From NCBI GenBank assembly GCA_016872725.1, contig VGZC01000042.1, positions 1 through 51,677 on the forward strand: a stretch of 51,677 bases of DNA, in the 5' to 3' direction. The first letter of the stretch is position 1; the number at the start of each line of letters is the position of its first letter. The DNA comes from Planctomycetota bacterium. Lineage in GTDB: Bacteria > Planctomycetota > Planctomycetia > Pirellulales > Pirellulaceae. The position numbers were made by a program, and so were the translations under genes. The notes below the pieces were generated by a model. That model worked only from the letters and a program-made list of their open reading frames with translations. It made no database searches and was not told the DNA's origin. This document shows, piece by piece, positions 38,829 to 48,035 of this stretch.

Positions 38829-38924
38829 ACGGTCGAGCGCGGGGCGTTGCGGTCGGCCCTCCGCGATCCACGACCCCGCATCGATCACCGCCCCACCGAA
38901 ACCCCTCCCCAAGAGAACGCGGTC

Positions 38925-41900
38925 ATGCTCGAACGACTCATCGACCTATCGCTCGAAAATCGCGTCCTGATCCTGACGCTCGCGATCCTGATGGGCGCCG
39001 CCGGCGTCTATTCCGCGGTCCATCTTCCGGTCGACGCCGTACCGGACCTCACGAACATCCAGGTTCAGGTCGTGACCGACTGCGGATCGTTGTCTCCGCT
39101 CGAGGTCGAGCGATACGTCAGTTATCCGTTGGAGACCGCGATGATCGGCTTGCCGAGGATCGCGGAGCTCCGCAGCGTCTCGAAACTCGGCATCTCCGTA
39201 CTCACGATCGTGTTCGAGGAGCGCACCGACATCCACTGGGCGAGGCAGTTGGTCTCGGAGAGGCTGCTCTCCGCGTCATCGCGGATTCCCGAGGGGTTCG
39301 GAGCGCCCGAAATCGGACCACTCGCGACCGCGCTCGGCGAAGTCCTGCAATTCGAGGTGCGGGGCGTAGGATATTCGCCGATGGAGCTCCGCACGCTGCT
39401 CGAATGGGACATCGCGCCGAAGCTGAAGGAAGTCCGCGGCGTCACGCAGGTCAACACGCACGGCGGTCATTACAAGTCGTTCGAGATCCAGCCCGATCCG
39501 GACCGCATGAACAGTCATGGCGTCACGTTCGAGAAGCTGTTCGACGCGGTGCGCGCGAACAACGCGACGGCCGGTGGAGGCTATGTCGTGCACCACGACG
39601 AACAGCGGTTCATTCGAGGCCAATCGCTCCTGGCGAATGAACGGGACATCGCCGAGACGGTCTTGCGCCGCGATCCCGGCGGAACGCCGCTGCTGCTCCG
39701 CGACATCGCGCGCGTCTCGATCGAGCCCCTGACGCGCCAGGGCGCCGTGACGCGGGATGGCCGAGGTGAAATCGTCACGGGCATGGCCATGATGCTCATC
39801 GGTGAAAACTCCCGCGTCGTCGTCGAAGGCGTGAAGCGGCGGATCGAGGAAATCCGCGCGACGCTGCCGCCTGGCGTCGAGGTCGACATCATCTACGATC
39901 GAGCCGCGCTCATTGAACGGACACTGCATACCGTTTTCCGAAACCTCATCGAAGGCGGCGGGCTCGTCGTCGTCATCCTCCTTGTGTTGCTCGGGAGCCT
40001 CCGCGCCGGCGTCGTCGTGGCGCTCGCCATACCCCTTTCGATGCTGTGGGCCGCGAATTGCATGGCCATTACGGGGATCACGGCGAGCCTCATGAGTCTC
40101 GGGGCGATCGACTTCGGACTGATCGTCGACAGTTCGGTCATCATGATCGAGAACTGCATCCGGTGCGTCGCCCACCATCAAGGACGCGGTGATCATAAGC
40201 GGATTGTCCGCGACGCGGCGATCGAAGTCCGCAAACCGACGATGTTCGGCGAGTTGATCATCGCGGTCGTCTATCTGCCGATCCTCGCGCTCGAAGGTAC
40301 CGAAGGAAAACTGTTTCGGCCGATGGCCCTCACCGTCCTGTTCGCCCTCTCGGGATCGCTTGTCCTTTCGATGACCTTGATGCCCGCCCTCGCGTCGCTC
40401 GTCCTTCCGCGCCGAATGAAGGAAAAGGAGGTCTGGCTCATCCGGGCGATCCTGGTTGCATACCGACCGCTCGTCGGAATCGCGATCCGACACGCGGCCT
40501 GGACCGCGCTGATCGCCGCCGGACTCTTCGCGGCGAGCATTCCGGTCGCCGCGCGGTTGGGGGCCGAGTTCATGCCGAGACTCAACGAGGGGGACTTGCT
40601 GGTCGAGGCGGTCCGGCTTCCGAGCGCCACGCTCGAAGGCTCGATCGATATGTCGACCCGCATCGAGAAAACGCTCCTCGAATTCCCCGAAGTGCGCACC
40701 GTGTTCTGCAAGACGGGGCGCCCCGAGATCGCGAACGACGTCATGGGCGTCCATCAAACGGACGTGTGGGTCATGTTGAACCCAAACCACGAATGGCCGA
40801 AGGCCAAGTCGAGGGACGAACGGATCGCCGAACTGTCGGCGGCTCTGGAATCCAATGTCCCGGGTGTTTCGTTCGGATTCACGCAACCGATCGAAATGAG
40901 AGTCGACGAACTGGTGGCCGGCGTGAAGGCGGATGTCGCCGTCCTGCTGTACGGCGACGACCTCGATTCGCTCAACCGGCTCGCCACACGAATCGAGTCC
41001 GTCCTGCATGCGGTCCCGGGCGCCGTCGACGTCAAGGCCGACTACCAAGCGAACCTCCCGACCCTGCGGATCGAACCCCGGCGCGAGGATCTCGCTCGGT
41101 ATGGGCTCGATGCGGCGGCCGTGATGGATGTGGTGTCCGCGATCGGCGGAAACACGGTCGGACAGGTTTTCGAGGGTCGCGCGCGGTTTCCGATCCTGGT
41201 TCGAGTCCCGCGGTCCTGGCGCGAGGACCTGGATTTGCTGAAACAGCTTCCGGTCACGCAAATGAAGGGAACGCCCGTTCCCCTAGAGGCGGTTGCCGAC
41301 ATTGCGATCGAGGAGTCGCCGCCCACGATCGAGCACGAGTCGTTGCGGAGACGCACGTTCATCCAGGCGAATATCCGTGGTCGGGACGTGGCGGGATTCG
41401 TGCGCGAGGCGCAGGACGCCGTGGCTCGGCGCGTTCCGCTGCCGCCCGGTTATGAGATCCGTTGGGGCGGAGATTTCGAGAATCTGACGTCGGCGAGCCG
41501 GCGATTGGCCGTCATCACGCCGCTCGTCCTGCTGCTCATCTTCCTGCTGCTCCAAACGACGTTCGGCTCGGTTCGCCTCGCGCTGCTCATCTTCCTCGCC
41601 GTTCCCATGGCGGCGAGCGGCGGCGTGTTCATGCTCGCCGTCCGCGGGATGCCGTTCAGCATCTCCGCGGGCGTCGGTTTCATCGCGCTCTTCGGCGTCG
41701 CCGTGCTCAATGGACTGGTCTGGGTCACGGCGGCCGAGCAGTCGCGGCGCGATGGGCTCGCCCCACCCGACGCCGCGCGCGTCACGGCACTCGTTCGATT
41801 GCGGCCGATCCTCACGACCGCGCTCGTCGCCGCGCTCGGCTTCGTGCCGATGGCCCTTTCGCGCGGCGACGGAGCCGAACTCCAACGGCCGCTCGCGTCC

Positions 41901-42008
41901 GTCGTGGTCGGCGGGCTCGTGACGTCCACGCTCTTGACGTCGTTCGTCATCCCCGCGATCTACCCGTGGGTCGTTCGCGGGCTCGCGCCGCCCGCCGAAA
42001 AAGGATGA
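38925..42008 (+). CDS. Heavy-metal efflux RND pump (HME family, CzcA/CusA-like)
   Basis: This 1027-residue inner-membrane proton antiporter has 12 membrane helices with two large periplasmic loops. It opens with MLERLIDLSLENRVLILTLA and has PDLTNIQVQVVT, YPLETAMIGLP and the membrane motif AIDFGLIVDSSVIMIEN. The DFGLIVD form is that of the Co/Zn/Cd/Ni branch (CzcA, CnrA), whereas Cu/Ag pumps (CusA) have a different sequence there, so divalent metals are the likelier substrate. Other HME pieces are EFMPRLNEGDLLVEA, GFTQPIEMRVDELVAGVKAD and GIALFGVAVLNG-like FIALFGVAVLNG. The longer frame from 38847 lacks homology. Confidence 0.93.
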   Translation: MLERLIDLSLENRVLILTLAILMGAAGVYSAVHLPVDAVPDLTNIQVQVVTDCGSLSPLEVERYVSYPLETAMIGLPRIAELRSVSKLGISVLTIVFEERTDIHWARQLVSERLLSASSRIPEGFGAPEIGPLATALGEVLQFEVRGVGYSPMELRTLLEWDIAPKLKEVRGVTQVNTHGGHYKSFEIQPDPDRMNSHGVTFEKLFDAVRANNATAGGGYVVHHDEQRFIRGQSLLANERDIAETVLRRDPGGTPLLLRDIARVSIEPLTRQGAVTRDGRGEIVTGMAMMLIGENSRVVVEGVKRRIEEIRATLPPGVEVDIIYDRAALIERTLHTVFRNLIEGGGLVVVILLVLLGSLRAGVVVALAIPLSMLWAANCMAITGITASLMSLGAIDFGLIVDSSVIMIENCIRCVAHHQGRGDHKRIVRDAAIEVRKPTMFGELIIAVVYLPILALEGTEGKLFRPMALTVLFALSGSLVLSMTLMPALASLVLPRRMKEKEVWLIRAILVAYRPLVGIAIRHAAWTALIAAGLFAASIPVAARLGAEFMPRLNEGDLLVEAVRLPSATLEGSIDMSTRIEKTLLEFPEVRTVFCKTGRPEIANDVMGVHQTDVWVMLNPNHEWPKAKSRDERIAELSAALESNVPGVSFGFTQPIEMRVDELVAGVKADVAVLLYGDDLDSLNRLATRIESVLHAVPGAVDVKADYQANLPTLRIEPRREDLARYGLDAAAVMDVVSAIGGNTVGQVFEGRARFPILVRVPRSWREDLDLLKQLPVTQMKGTPVPLEAVADIAIEESPPTIEHESLRRRTFIQANIRGRDVAGFVREAQDAVARRVPLPPGYEIRWGGDFENLTSASRRLAVITPLVLLLIFLLLQTTFGSVRLALLIFLAVPMAASGGVFMLAVRGMPFSISAGVGFIALFGVAVLNGLVWVTAAEQSRRDGLAPPDAARVTALVRLRPILTTALVAALGFVPMALSRGDGAELQRPLASVVVGGLVTSTLLTSFVIPAIYPWVVRGLAPPAEKG

Positions 42009-42028
42009 GCGTCCGCGCGCGGACGCGA

Positions 42029-42991
42029 TCAGCGGCGGAGTGCTCCGGTTCGGACGAGCGAAGCCTCCGACGATCCCGCCGTGTCGGACGGCGACGCGAG
42101 ACGCGCGAGCCGCAATGCGGCGAGCGTCTTGTGTTCGGGCGTTCCGTGCTCGCGCCAGTCGGACCAAAGTCGGGGATCGTTTTCGAGCCAGGCGACGACC
42201 CGAGCCGGCGAATCCTCGATGCCGCCGTCGAGCGCGGCGCGGATCGAAGCAACCCGCGCGCGCTGTTCGGGATTCAATGCGTGGACATCCAATTGCTCGA
42301 GAAACGGCAGGATTCGCGGTCCCTCCGCCAGGAGTCGGCGCTCCGCCGCTTGCCGCACCGAAAACCGGGATTCTCCGAGGTCCCCCAGCATGCGCGCCCA
42401 CGCCTCCGACGCCGGGATCGGTTCGGAGCACAGCAAGGCCGTTTCAATGGCCGCCGCGTCATCGAGGAACCGCCAATCCGGACGGAGCCGCTGCAAAAGG
42501 GGGACGACCTCATCACGCGCCCATCGAGGTTCGGCGAGGAGCAGGTGCCAGATCGACGGGAAGGCGACGCGCCGTGCTCCCGTCCCTTGTCCGATTTGAA
42601 CCGATATCGGTCCGGCGGCCGGTTGATGAAACGCAAGCGGCGCCGTATCGCCGGCCTCCGTCGGAACGCGTTCGATATCCAATGCGCGCGCGTTGTGGAA
42701 TCGGAACCGCACGGCGCAGCGGGAGCAGGTCCGCTCGTAGTGGACGAGCGTTTCGGAACCGCGGGCATGGACCCCGAACGATTCGCGAACGAGCGCGTCG
42801 TCGGGCGATGACAGGACGCCGTTTTCCCGCCGCGGAGCGACAACCAGGATGCGCCCCTGGACCACGGCGAACCGAACCCATTTCTGTTTGGACGTAACGG
42901 AGTCGAGCTCCGGACGCTCCTGACCGGCCGCCGCCGAGGTCAGCGAATACGAGAGCATCAACGCGATGACGTGGGCGTTCCTTCGCCGCAT
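42029..42991 (-). CDS. Exported HEAT-like protein of unknown function
   Basis: This 320-residue protein has a short signal peptide (HVIALMLSYSLTSAAAG). The next 140 residues include HYERTCSRCAVRFRF, a CxxC pair that may bind metal or form a disulfide, and PSIWHLLLAEPRWARDE. The C-terminal half is helical with HEAT-like regularity (DLGESRFSVRQAAERRLLAE, GPRILPFLEQLDVHALN, PEHKTLAALRLARLASPS). I know no function. The gene converges on the efflux pump gene 20 bp away, and its start at 42991 is supported by position rather than a strong ribosome binding site. Confidence 0.6.
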   Translation of the reverse strand: MRRRNAHVIALMLSYSLTSAAAGQERPELDSVTSKQKWVRFAVVQGRILVVAPRRENGVLSSPDDALVRESFGVHARGSETLVHYERTCSRCAVRFRFHNARALDIERVPTEAGDTAPLAFHQPAAGPISVQIGQGTGARRVAFPSIWHLLLAEPRWARDEVVPLLQRLRPDWRFLDDAAAIETALLCSEPIPASEAWARMLGDLGESRFSVRQAAERRLLAEGPRILPFLEQLDVHALNPEQRARVASIRAALDGGIEDSPARVVAWLENDPRLWSDWREHGTPEHKTLAALRLARLASPSDTAGSSEASLVRTGALRR

Positions 42992-43098
42992 GATCCACCT
43001 CAAGGCAAGCGTCCCGCCGTTGCATTGGAGGCCGTACGAGGTGTGGGGACGGGCTGACCCCTGTCGGATATTATCGGAAGTCCGGCTTGGCGGGCAGA

Positions 43099-44223
43099 TC
43101 AATTTCCGAGGGATTTTCCCGATTCCACGATTTCCACGTCGGAGTCCGCGCCAAGCCACGGGTCGGACGTCCACCGTTGCCGTTCGATATCGACGAGCAC
43201 GATACGGAGGCTCCCCGATCGCTCGCCGGCGAGCACGAGCATCGCGCCGATTCCCGCGTGGTTCCGACAGAATTCCGTCGCGTCGTCGAGTCCCATGACG
43301 AAGAACGCCGTGGCGAGCGCGTCGGCCGACGCGGCATCGGATGCGATGGCGGTCGCCGACAACAGTCGATCCGCCGGCCATCCCGTGCGCGGATCGATCA
43401 CGTGCCCGTACCGTTTCCCCTCGTGATGGAAATACTGGTTCGCGGCGCCCGACGTGCCGAGGGCCTCGTTTACGAGCCGCAGTGTACCGATCCGCCGGTC
43501 GGGAATCAGCGGGTGCCTAAGCCCGATCGACCATCCCGATTCGCCGGCTCGATCGCCGACCGCCACGACGCTGCTTTGCCCGGCGTGGGCAAGGAAATCC
43601 AAGACGCCGTCCGCTCGCATCCGCTCGGCGACGCGGTCGAGCGCGTAGCCCTTGCCGATCGCTCCGAGATTCAGTTCCATGCCGGCCGATTCAAACGCGA
43701 CCGTCGATCGCTCGGCGTCGATGCGAAGTCGGTCGGACCCGACGGAATCCAGCGCGCGTTCCATCTCCTCGCCCCTCGGCATCCGGCCCGCTCGGCGCGT
43801 GAATCCCCACAGCCGCGACAAAGGCCCGGAGGTGATGTCGAAGGCGCCGCCCGTGCGCCGATGGAGGTCGATCGCTCGGGCGATCAGCGCGAAGAGCCGC
43901 CGTTCGACGACGACCGGTTCCCTCGCGGCACGCCGATTCACGTCGGAGATTTCGCTCGTCGCGCGGTGGATCGTGAGTTGTGCCTCGAGTCGTTCGATTT
44001 CCTCGATCGCCGTGACCGCGGACGGCTCGGCGCCGCGATGCCCCGACGCATTCAGGAGGACTTGGAAATCGCAGGCCATCGCGCGCCGAGAAACCTCGAT
44101 CAAGTACGATGGCCCATTCGGAACATCGAGAGGTTCCGGCGTGCATGGGGCGCGACGAACCGAACGCCCGGCGGAGCCTCCGGTCAGGAACGCGCGCCGG
44201 TCGCCTTGGCATGTTTCGGTCAT
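43099..44223 (-). CDS. apbE: FAD:protein FMN transferase (ApbE family)
   Basis: This 374-residue protein transfers FMN from FAD to a Thr/Ser on flavoproteins such as Nqr/Rnf or FMN-bind proteins. Motifs include YLIEVSRRAMACDFQVLL, LEAQLTIHRATSEISDVNR, AFDITSGPLSRLWGF, ELNLGAIGKGYALDRVAERM, LGTSGAANQYF and RYGHVIDPRTGWPADRL, followed by ASADALATAFFVMG with the metal-binding Asp/Ala region. The N terminus has RRAFLTGG, Tat-like, but the hydrophobic stretch that should follow is weak. The start at 44223 is uncertain. It is divergent from a cytochrome gene; no flavinylated partner is visible. Confidence 0.9.
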   Translation of the reverse strand: MTETCQGDRRAFLTGGSAGRSVRRAPCTPEPLDVPNGPSYLIEVSRRAMACDFQVLLNASGHRGAEPSAVTAIEEIERLEAQLTIHRATSEISDVNRRAAREPVVVERRLFALIARAIDLHRRTGGAFDITSGPLSRLWGFTRRAGRMPRGEEMERALDSVGSDRLRIDAERSTVAFESAGMELNLGAIGKGYALDRVAERMRADGVLDFLAHAGQSSVVAVGDRAGESGWSIGLRHPLIPDRRIGTLRLVNEALGTSGAANQYFHHEGKRYGHVIDPRTGWPADRLLSATAIASDAASADALATAFFVMGLDDATEFCRNHAGIGAMLVLAGERSGSLRIVLVDIERQRWTSDPWLGADSDVEIVESGKSLGN

Positions 44224-44425
44224 GGCGTGGAAGTCGATTCTCGAGGCATCGCTGGGGCCGTACGGTCGTTCAATGGGCCGCCGGCCATCCATGATAACCC
44301 ACTTTCCGGCCCGGCGAGCTCCTCGGTGGCGGATGCCGCGAATCCCGATGATAATGGGGCAATCGGTTCCGTGGTCGGCCGACGGAGTGTCGGGCCTGTC
44401 CGCGGCGCATGCGGAGATCGTTCCG

Positions 44426-45436
44426 ATGATGGTTCGTCGAATCGCCTGGCTGCTCCCGCTCGCCTTGATCCTTCCCCCCTGTTTCTGGTGCGCGGGGCAA
44501 TCGACAGCGCGGCCCGCTCGAGGCCGTTCCGCCAAACCTCGCGCGCGTCCCAGGGAGTTTTCGAAGGAAGAGACCGAGCGCGCGTTTTTCTTGGACGTCT
44601 TCGCCGTGGTCGTGGGCGCGCGACCCGGCGGGACGGCATCCTCGGGCACCGCCGCGCCGGCCTCCGAGCCGAAAGCCGCCGCGCCGGCACCGGCGCCTGC
44701 CGCGTCCCCACCGGCGCCCAGGACCGCCTCGTCGGACGGAGTCGCGTGGAGCGCGACGATTTCGAGTTCCGCGATCGAGGCGGAGATCACCTCGATCAAG
44801 GCGACTCTGGACCAGGCCACATCCGATCCCGCGGCCTTTTCGGGAGACGGATTCAAGACAAGCCGAGTTCAGCTCGCCACGGCCGCCATGCTCTTTGCGA
44901 TCATCGGGGAATTCGACCAGGAGATCCGCTGGAAAGCCGACGCGGCCGGTGCGAGGGACGCGATGGCCGATGCGTCGTCCAATTGCAATACGGGCTCGCC
45001 CGCCGTGCTCGAACAAGTCCGGCGGCGCGCCGCCGATCTCGGCCGCTTGATCGAAGGAATGCCCTTGTCGGAGAAAGGTCGAACGGCGGAAAACGTCTGG
45101 GGAGATACGTGCGAACGCACGCTCCTGATGCGAAGGATGGATACGGCATTGAAGAAGACGATCCGCGACGCGACCACCGACCAACAGACGTTCTCCGACG
45201 GGGCCGACGTCGCGGCGCGCGAAGGCGAGCTCTTCGCCGCCATCGCCGACGTGCTCCGCAAACCGGGCATGAGCGACGGTGAGGACGGCGCCTATCAGGC
45301 GTTCGCCGAGCAATTGAAGACGGCGTCGCGCGATCTGCGCGACGCGGCCCGCGCGAAGGACCTCGATCGAACCGTCGCGGCGGTCGGCTCGATCGACGCC
45401 GCGTGCAACGCGTGCCACGGCCGATTCCGACAGTAG
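44426..45436 (+). CDS. Exported cytochrome c-prime-like protein
   Basis: This 336-residue protein has a signal peptide (MMVRRIAWLLPLALILPPC, Cys at about residue 19, possibly a lipoprotein). An Ala/Pro linker covers about residues 80-110 and a C-terminal helical domain about 115-336. The last ten residues contain one haem site, CNACH, at the C terminus as in cytochrome c' and c-556 four-helix proteins. The helices before it (AFAEQLKTASRDLRDAARAK) fit that fold. The haem may serve in electron transfer or small-gas binding. GGAG lies about 9 nt before the ATG. It is divergent from apbE. Confidence 0.8.
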   Translation: MMVRRIAWLLPLALILPPCFWCAGQSTARPARGRSAKPRARPREFSKEETERAFFLDVFAVVVGARPGGTASSGTAAPASEPKAAAPAPAPAASPPAPRTASSDGVAWSATISSSAIEAEITSIKATLDQATSDPAAFSGDGFKTSRVQLATAAMLFAIIGEFDQEIRWKADAAGARDAMADASSNCNTGSPAVLEQVRRRAADLGRLIEGMPLSEKGRTAENVWGDTCERTLLMRRMDTALKKTIRDATTDQQTFSDGADVAAREGELFAAIADVLRKPGMSDGEDGAYQAFAEQLKTASRDLRDAARAKDLDRTVAAVGSIDAACNACHGRFRQ

Positions 45437-45492
45437 CGGAAGCCGCACGACGGCCGCCATCGACCCCGTGACCGCGGCGGACGAGGATCGGA

Positions 45493-46989
45493 CTAGGGGC
45501 GGTCGGTCCAACCGGACCGCGAGGAAACGGTCGATGGCCTCCGAGCGGCGATGCGCCTCACGCGAATCGGTTCGGATACGCGAAACCAACGCATCATGGC
45601 CGTCGTGTCCCGCCCCATCGCGTCGCGATCGACGGCGTCCTCGGGAAGATCGATGTCCCATACGGTCACGTGGTCGGCCTGCACGCGCATCGCGAACGGC
45701 CGACCGGTCGCGGGGTTCACCGGATCCGCCGGAGCCGCGTTTCCGGTCGCGATCGTGAACGCGAGGCGCCATCCGTCGACCATCGCTTGCTCCCGCGCGA
45801 AGGCGCGCTGGATCCATTCGACGTCGTCGAGCAGGCGTTTCGCGACGACGGGACGTCCGCCTCCCGTCATCGGCTCATCGAGTTCCCCTCGGATGGCGTC
45901 AAGCCGCGCGCGGCGCTCGTGATAGGGCCGTCGAGCGAGGTCGACCAGGTCCCGCATGATGCGCAAATAGCACCACTCGTCGTCATCGACGTGCCGAAGC
46001 ACGCCGTCGCCGAACGACTCGATTCCCGTCGACCGGATGTCCGAGAATTCGCCGTGTGGGAGCAGCGAGAGCCACTGGCCGGCGCGCGCCATTTCATAAG
46101 CGTGAAGTCCGATCGCGCGCTCGCCTCGCCACGCGCCGCTCTCCGCCGGCATCGCGCCGATGTGGCGGGCGAGCAGGGCGTGGACGGCCTGGAGGTCCGC
46201 GTCGCGCGCGAACGGGCTCTCGGCGAGGAACGCGACGACCCGCAACGCCTCGGATCGCATCCGCGCCGCGGCGACCCGTGCCGTCATGTGGTTCGCTCCC
46301 GCGGTGAATTCGATCGCGCGGAACATGGCGCCGAGTTCACCGATCGCGTCCGCCACCCGGTCCTCGACGACTCCGCGAATCGCCGACAAGGCCAAGAGCC
46401 GATTGCCGACGAGCGGCCGGTCGAACACGGTCGCGTCGAGAAGCAGGCCGTGCGTGAAACGCAATCCGAAGTCGCATTCCGGCCTGAAGACGGCGTTCCG
46501 GTAGGCCGTTATTTCCGCGACGTGCGCGTCAAGGAGCCTCCACCACGCGGCATGGCCCGACGCGTCCGCGATCCGCGCGACCGATTCCGGGTACGCGTCC
46601 CGAAATCGCCGCTGCAGCGAGCGGCACAATGCGTCGGGGATCGCGTCGATCATGCCCGTCGCCGCGTTCCGTTCGCGGGGCGGCCCGACGCCTATCGGCC
46701 CGATGCCGGGCTCCGATCCAACGATCGTCCCGGTATTCGACGTCATTTGCGAGGGCGTCGCCTGTTCGCCCACCAGTCGAGCGAGTTCGCGTCGGAGCCC
46801 GTCATGCCGCGTCTCGAAGGTCCGTTTCAGTGAACCGTGGATTTCGATCGACGCGCGAATGTCCTGTTGCGGATCACCGCGCGTCGCATTGCGGCAGGAC
46901 AAGGCCAGCGACAGCGGAAGCACGACGACCACGCCGCGCCATGCGCGGAACGACACCGGTCGCCGCGCGACAATCCAACGCGCGAACAC
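45493..46989 (-). CDS. Exported protein of unknown function, possible lipoprotein
   Basis: This 498-residue frame from GTG 46989 has an N-terminal hydrophobic segment ending in LSLALSC, a possible lipobox with Cys at about residue 32. The rest is mostly helical: CRSLQRRFRDAYPESVARIA, YRNAVFRPECDFGLRF, HGLLLDATVFDRPLVGNRLL, and EFTAGANHMTARVAAARMRS. No catalytic motif is clear. The frame opens to ATG 47076, but that overlaps the ClpP-like gene by 64 bp; GAGGG upstream of 46989 and a 23-bp gap favour the shorter form. It is probably cotranscribed with the ClpP-like gene. Confidence 0.6.
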   Translation of the reverse strand: MFARWIVARRPVSFRAWRGVVVVLPLSLALSCRNATRGDPQQDIRASIEIHGSLKRTFETRHDGLRRELARLVGEQATPSQMTSNTGTIVGSEPGIGPIGVGPPRERNAATGMIDAIPDALCRSLQRRFRDAYPESVARIADASGHAAWWRLLDAHVAEITAYRNAVFRPECDFGLRFTHGLLLDATVFDRPLVGNRLLALSAIRGVVEDRVADAIGELGAMFRAIEFTAGANHMTARVAAARMRSEALRVVAFLAESPFARDADLQAVHALLARHIGAMPAESGAWRGERAIGLHAYEMARAGQWLSLLPHGEFSDIRSTGIESFGDGVLRHVDDDEWCYLRIMRDLVDLARRPYHERRARLDAIRGELDEPMTGGGRPVVAKRLLDDVEWIQRAFAREQAMVDGWRLAFTIATGNAAPADPVNPATGRPFAMRVQADHVTVWDIDLPEDAVDRDAMGRDTTAMMRWFRVSEPIRVRRIAARRPSTVSSRSGWTDRP

Positions 46990-47012
46990 GTTTCGCGTGG
47001 CCCTCGGAACGA

Positions 47013-47615
47013 TCAGCGCCCGCGAGTCGGCTTGGACGCGCTCCGCTTTCCGCGAAACGCATTGACATGGCTCCATAGGGGGCGACCGGGTTCCAGTTCG
47101 ATAAGTTCGGCGAGTCCGGCGGAAGCGAATTCGCGTCCCGTGACGTACCTCCCCGGCCTCATCCAGGCCCGGATCGTCTCGAACGGGGCACCGAAATACG
47201 CCGCCAGCAGGCGTTCCATTTCATCTTCAAGAACGCCAAAGTGCCTCGCCCACTCGGCTGCTTCGGCGAGCTGTACGTTCTCCTCGCTTTGCCACCGCAT
47301 GGGGTGAAAGAGAAGCACGCTGTAGGGAGTGACGATGCGCCGCGCGCATGCGGCCAGCGGCCAGAGCGCGGCCGAGGAACACTCCCCGGCGACCACGCCG
47401 ATCGCCCGCACGTCGCGGAGCGCCAGGATCGACAACAGCGAAATCGCGCCGTAGGCGCTCCCCCCCGGCGAATCGAAATACAGCACGCACTCGCCTCCGG
47501 GCGGGACGGCCAGCAGTTCCTTCGAAATGTCCGCCGCGCGCTCGCCGACGTCTCCGGTGACCGCGATCTCGACGAGCTCACTCCAATCGTCATCCCGATT
47601 CCGTTGCCTTGTCAT
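47013..47615 (-). CDS. ClpP/crotonase-fold serine protease-like protein
   Basis: This 200-residue protein has the ClpP fold: VTGDVGERAADISKEL, YFDSPGGSAYGAISLLSIL, VVAGECSSAALWPLAA and VLLFHPMRWQ. By alignment Ser82 of GECSSAA and His104 of LFHPM are the nucleophile and base. The usual third residue, Asp of the ClpP sequence around xRDxFxS, corresponds to Gly in MRPGRYVTGREF, so the triad is incomplete. It may act as a dyad, or not be a protease. AAGGG lies 7 nt before ATG 47615. No ClpX or ClpA gene is adjacent. It is followed by the exported protein gene. Confidence 0.8.
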   Translation of the reverse strand: MTRQRNRDDDWSELVEIAVTGDVGERAADISKELLAVPPGGECVLYFDSPGGSAYGAISLLSILALRDVRAIGVVAGECSSAALWPLAACARRIVTPYSVLLFHPMRWQSEENVQLAEAAEWARHFGVLEDEMERLLAAYFGAPFETIRAWMRPGRYVTGREFASAGLAELIELEPGRPLWSHVNAFRGKRSASKPTRGR

Positions 47616-48035
47616 GCCCACCCTTGCGATTTCGTGAACCCACGTTGGAGGACAACGCGCACTGCCAAGCCGCGATCCCCGCCGTTGAGACGCCGTTTCG
47701 GATCGGTTCGCGCGACCCTTCGGATTGTGCCCGTTTTCGGCTCGGCCGAACAGGCGGGTTTTTCACCCAATCCGCATGGGTTCGGTGGAGGACCGGTACG
47801 GCGTCGGGCTCAGCCCACTTCCGCGACGCGGCCGATCCCGAGCTCGGCTCCGCCATCCGGCATATCCGCTACACCTCCGCCTCGACGCGATGTTCGCTCC
47901 AAGATCCCGGGCTCAACGGTCCGTGATTTTCTTTTCAGAGATGGGACGGCCATTATAATAAACGGCGTATCCGGCCTAGCGTCGCGAGCGGGAACAAGGA
48001 CGGGATCGATCGTCCGCATTTCGGTGAGTCGCCCG
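47616..48035. other. Divergent intergenic region with promoter
   Basis: This 420-bp spacer separates the ClpP-like gene (minus) from the Zn-ribbon/GYF gene (plus). It holds the candidate promoter at 47932-47959 and is AT-richer around it. No gene is supported; the long plus-strand frame crossing it lacks homology before 48036. Confidence 0.55.
47932..47959 (+). promoter_or_regulatory. Candidate promoter of the Zn-ribbon/GYF gene
   Basis: A perfect TATAAT lies at 47954-47959 in an AT-rich patch of otherwise GC-rich DNA. TTTTCA at 47932-47937 is the best, but weak, -35 at 16 bp spacing. The leader would be about 70 nt. Confidence 0.55.

Noticed and set aside
41199-41211. tRNA T-arm-like string ggttcgagtcccg
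   Set aside because: It lies inside the efflux pump gene in frame, with no acceptor stem, anticodon arm or D-arm around it.
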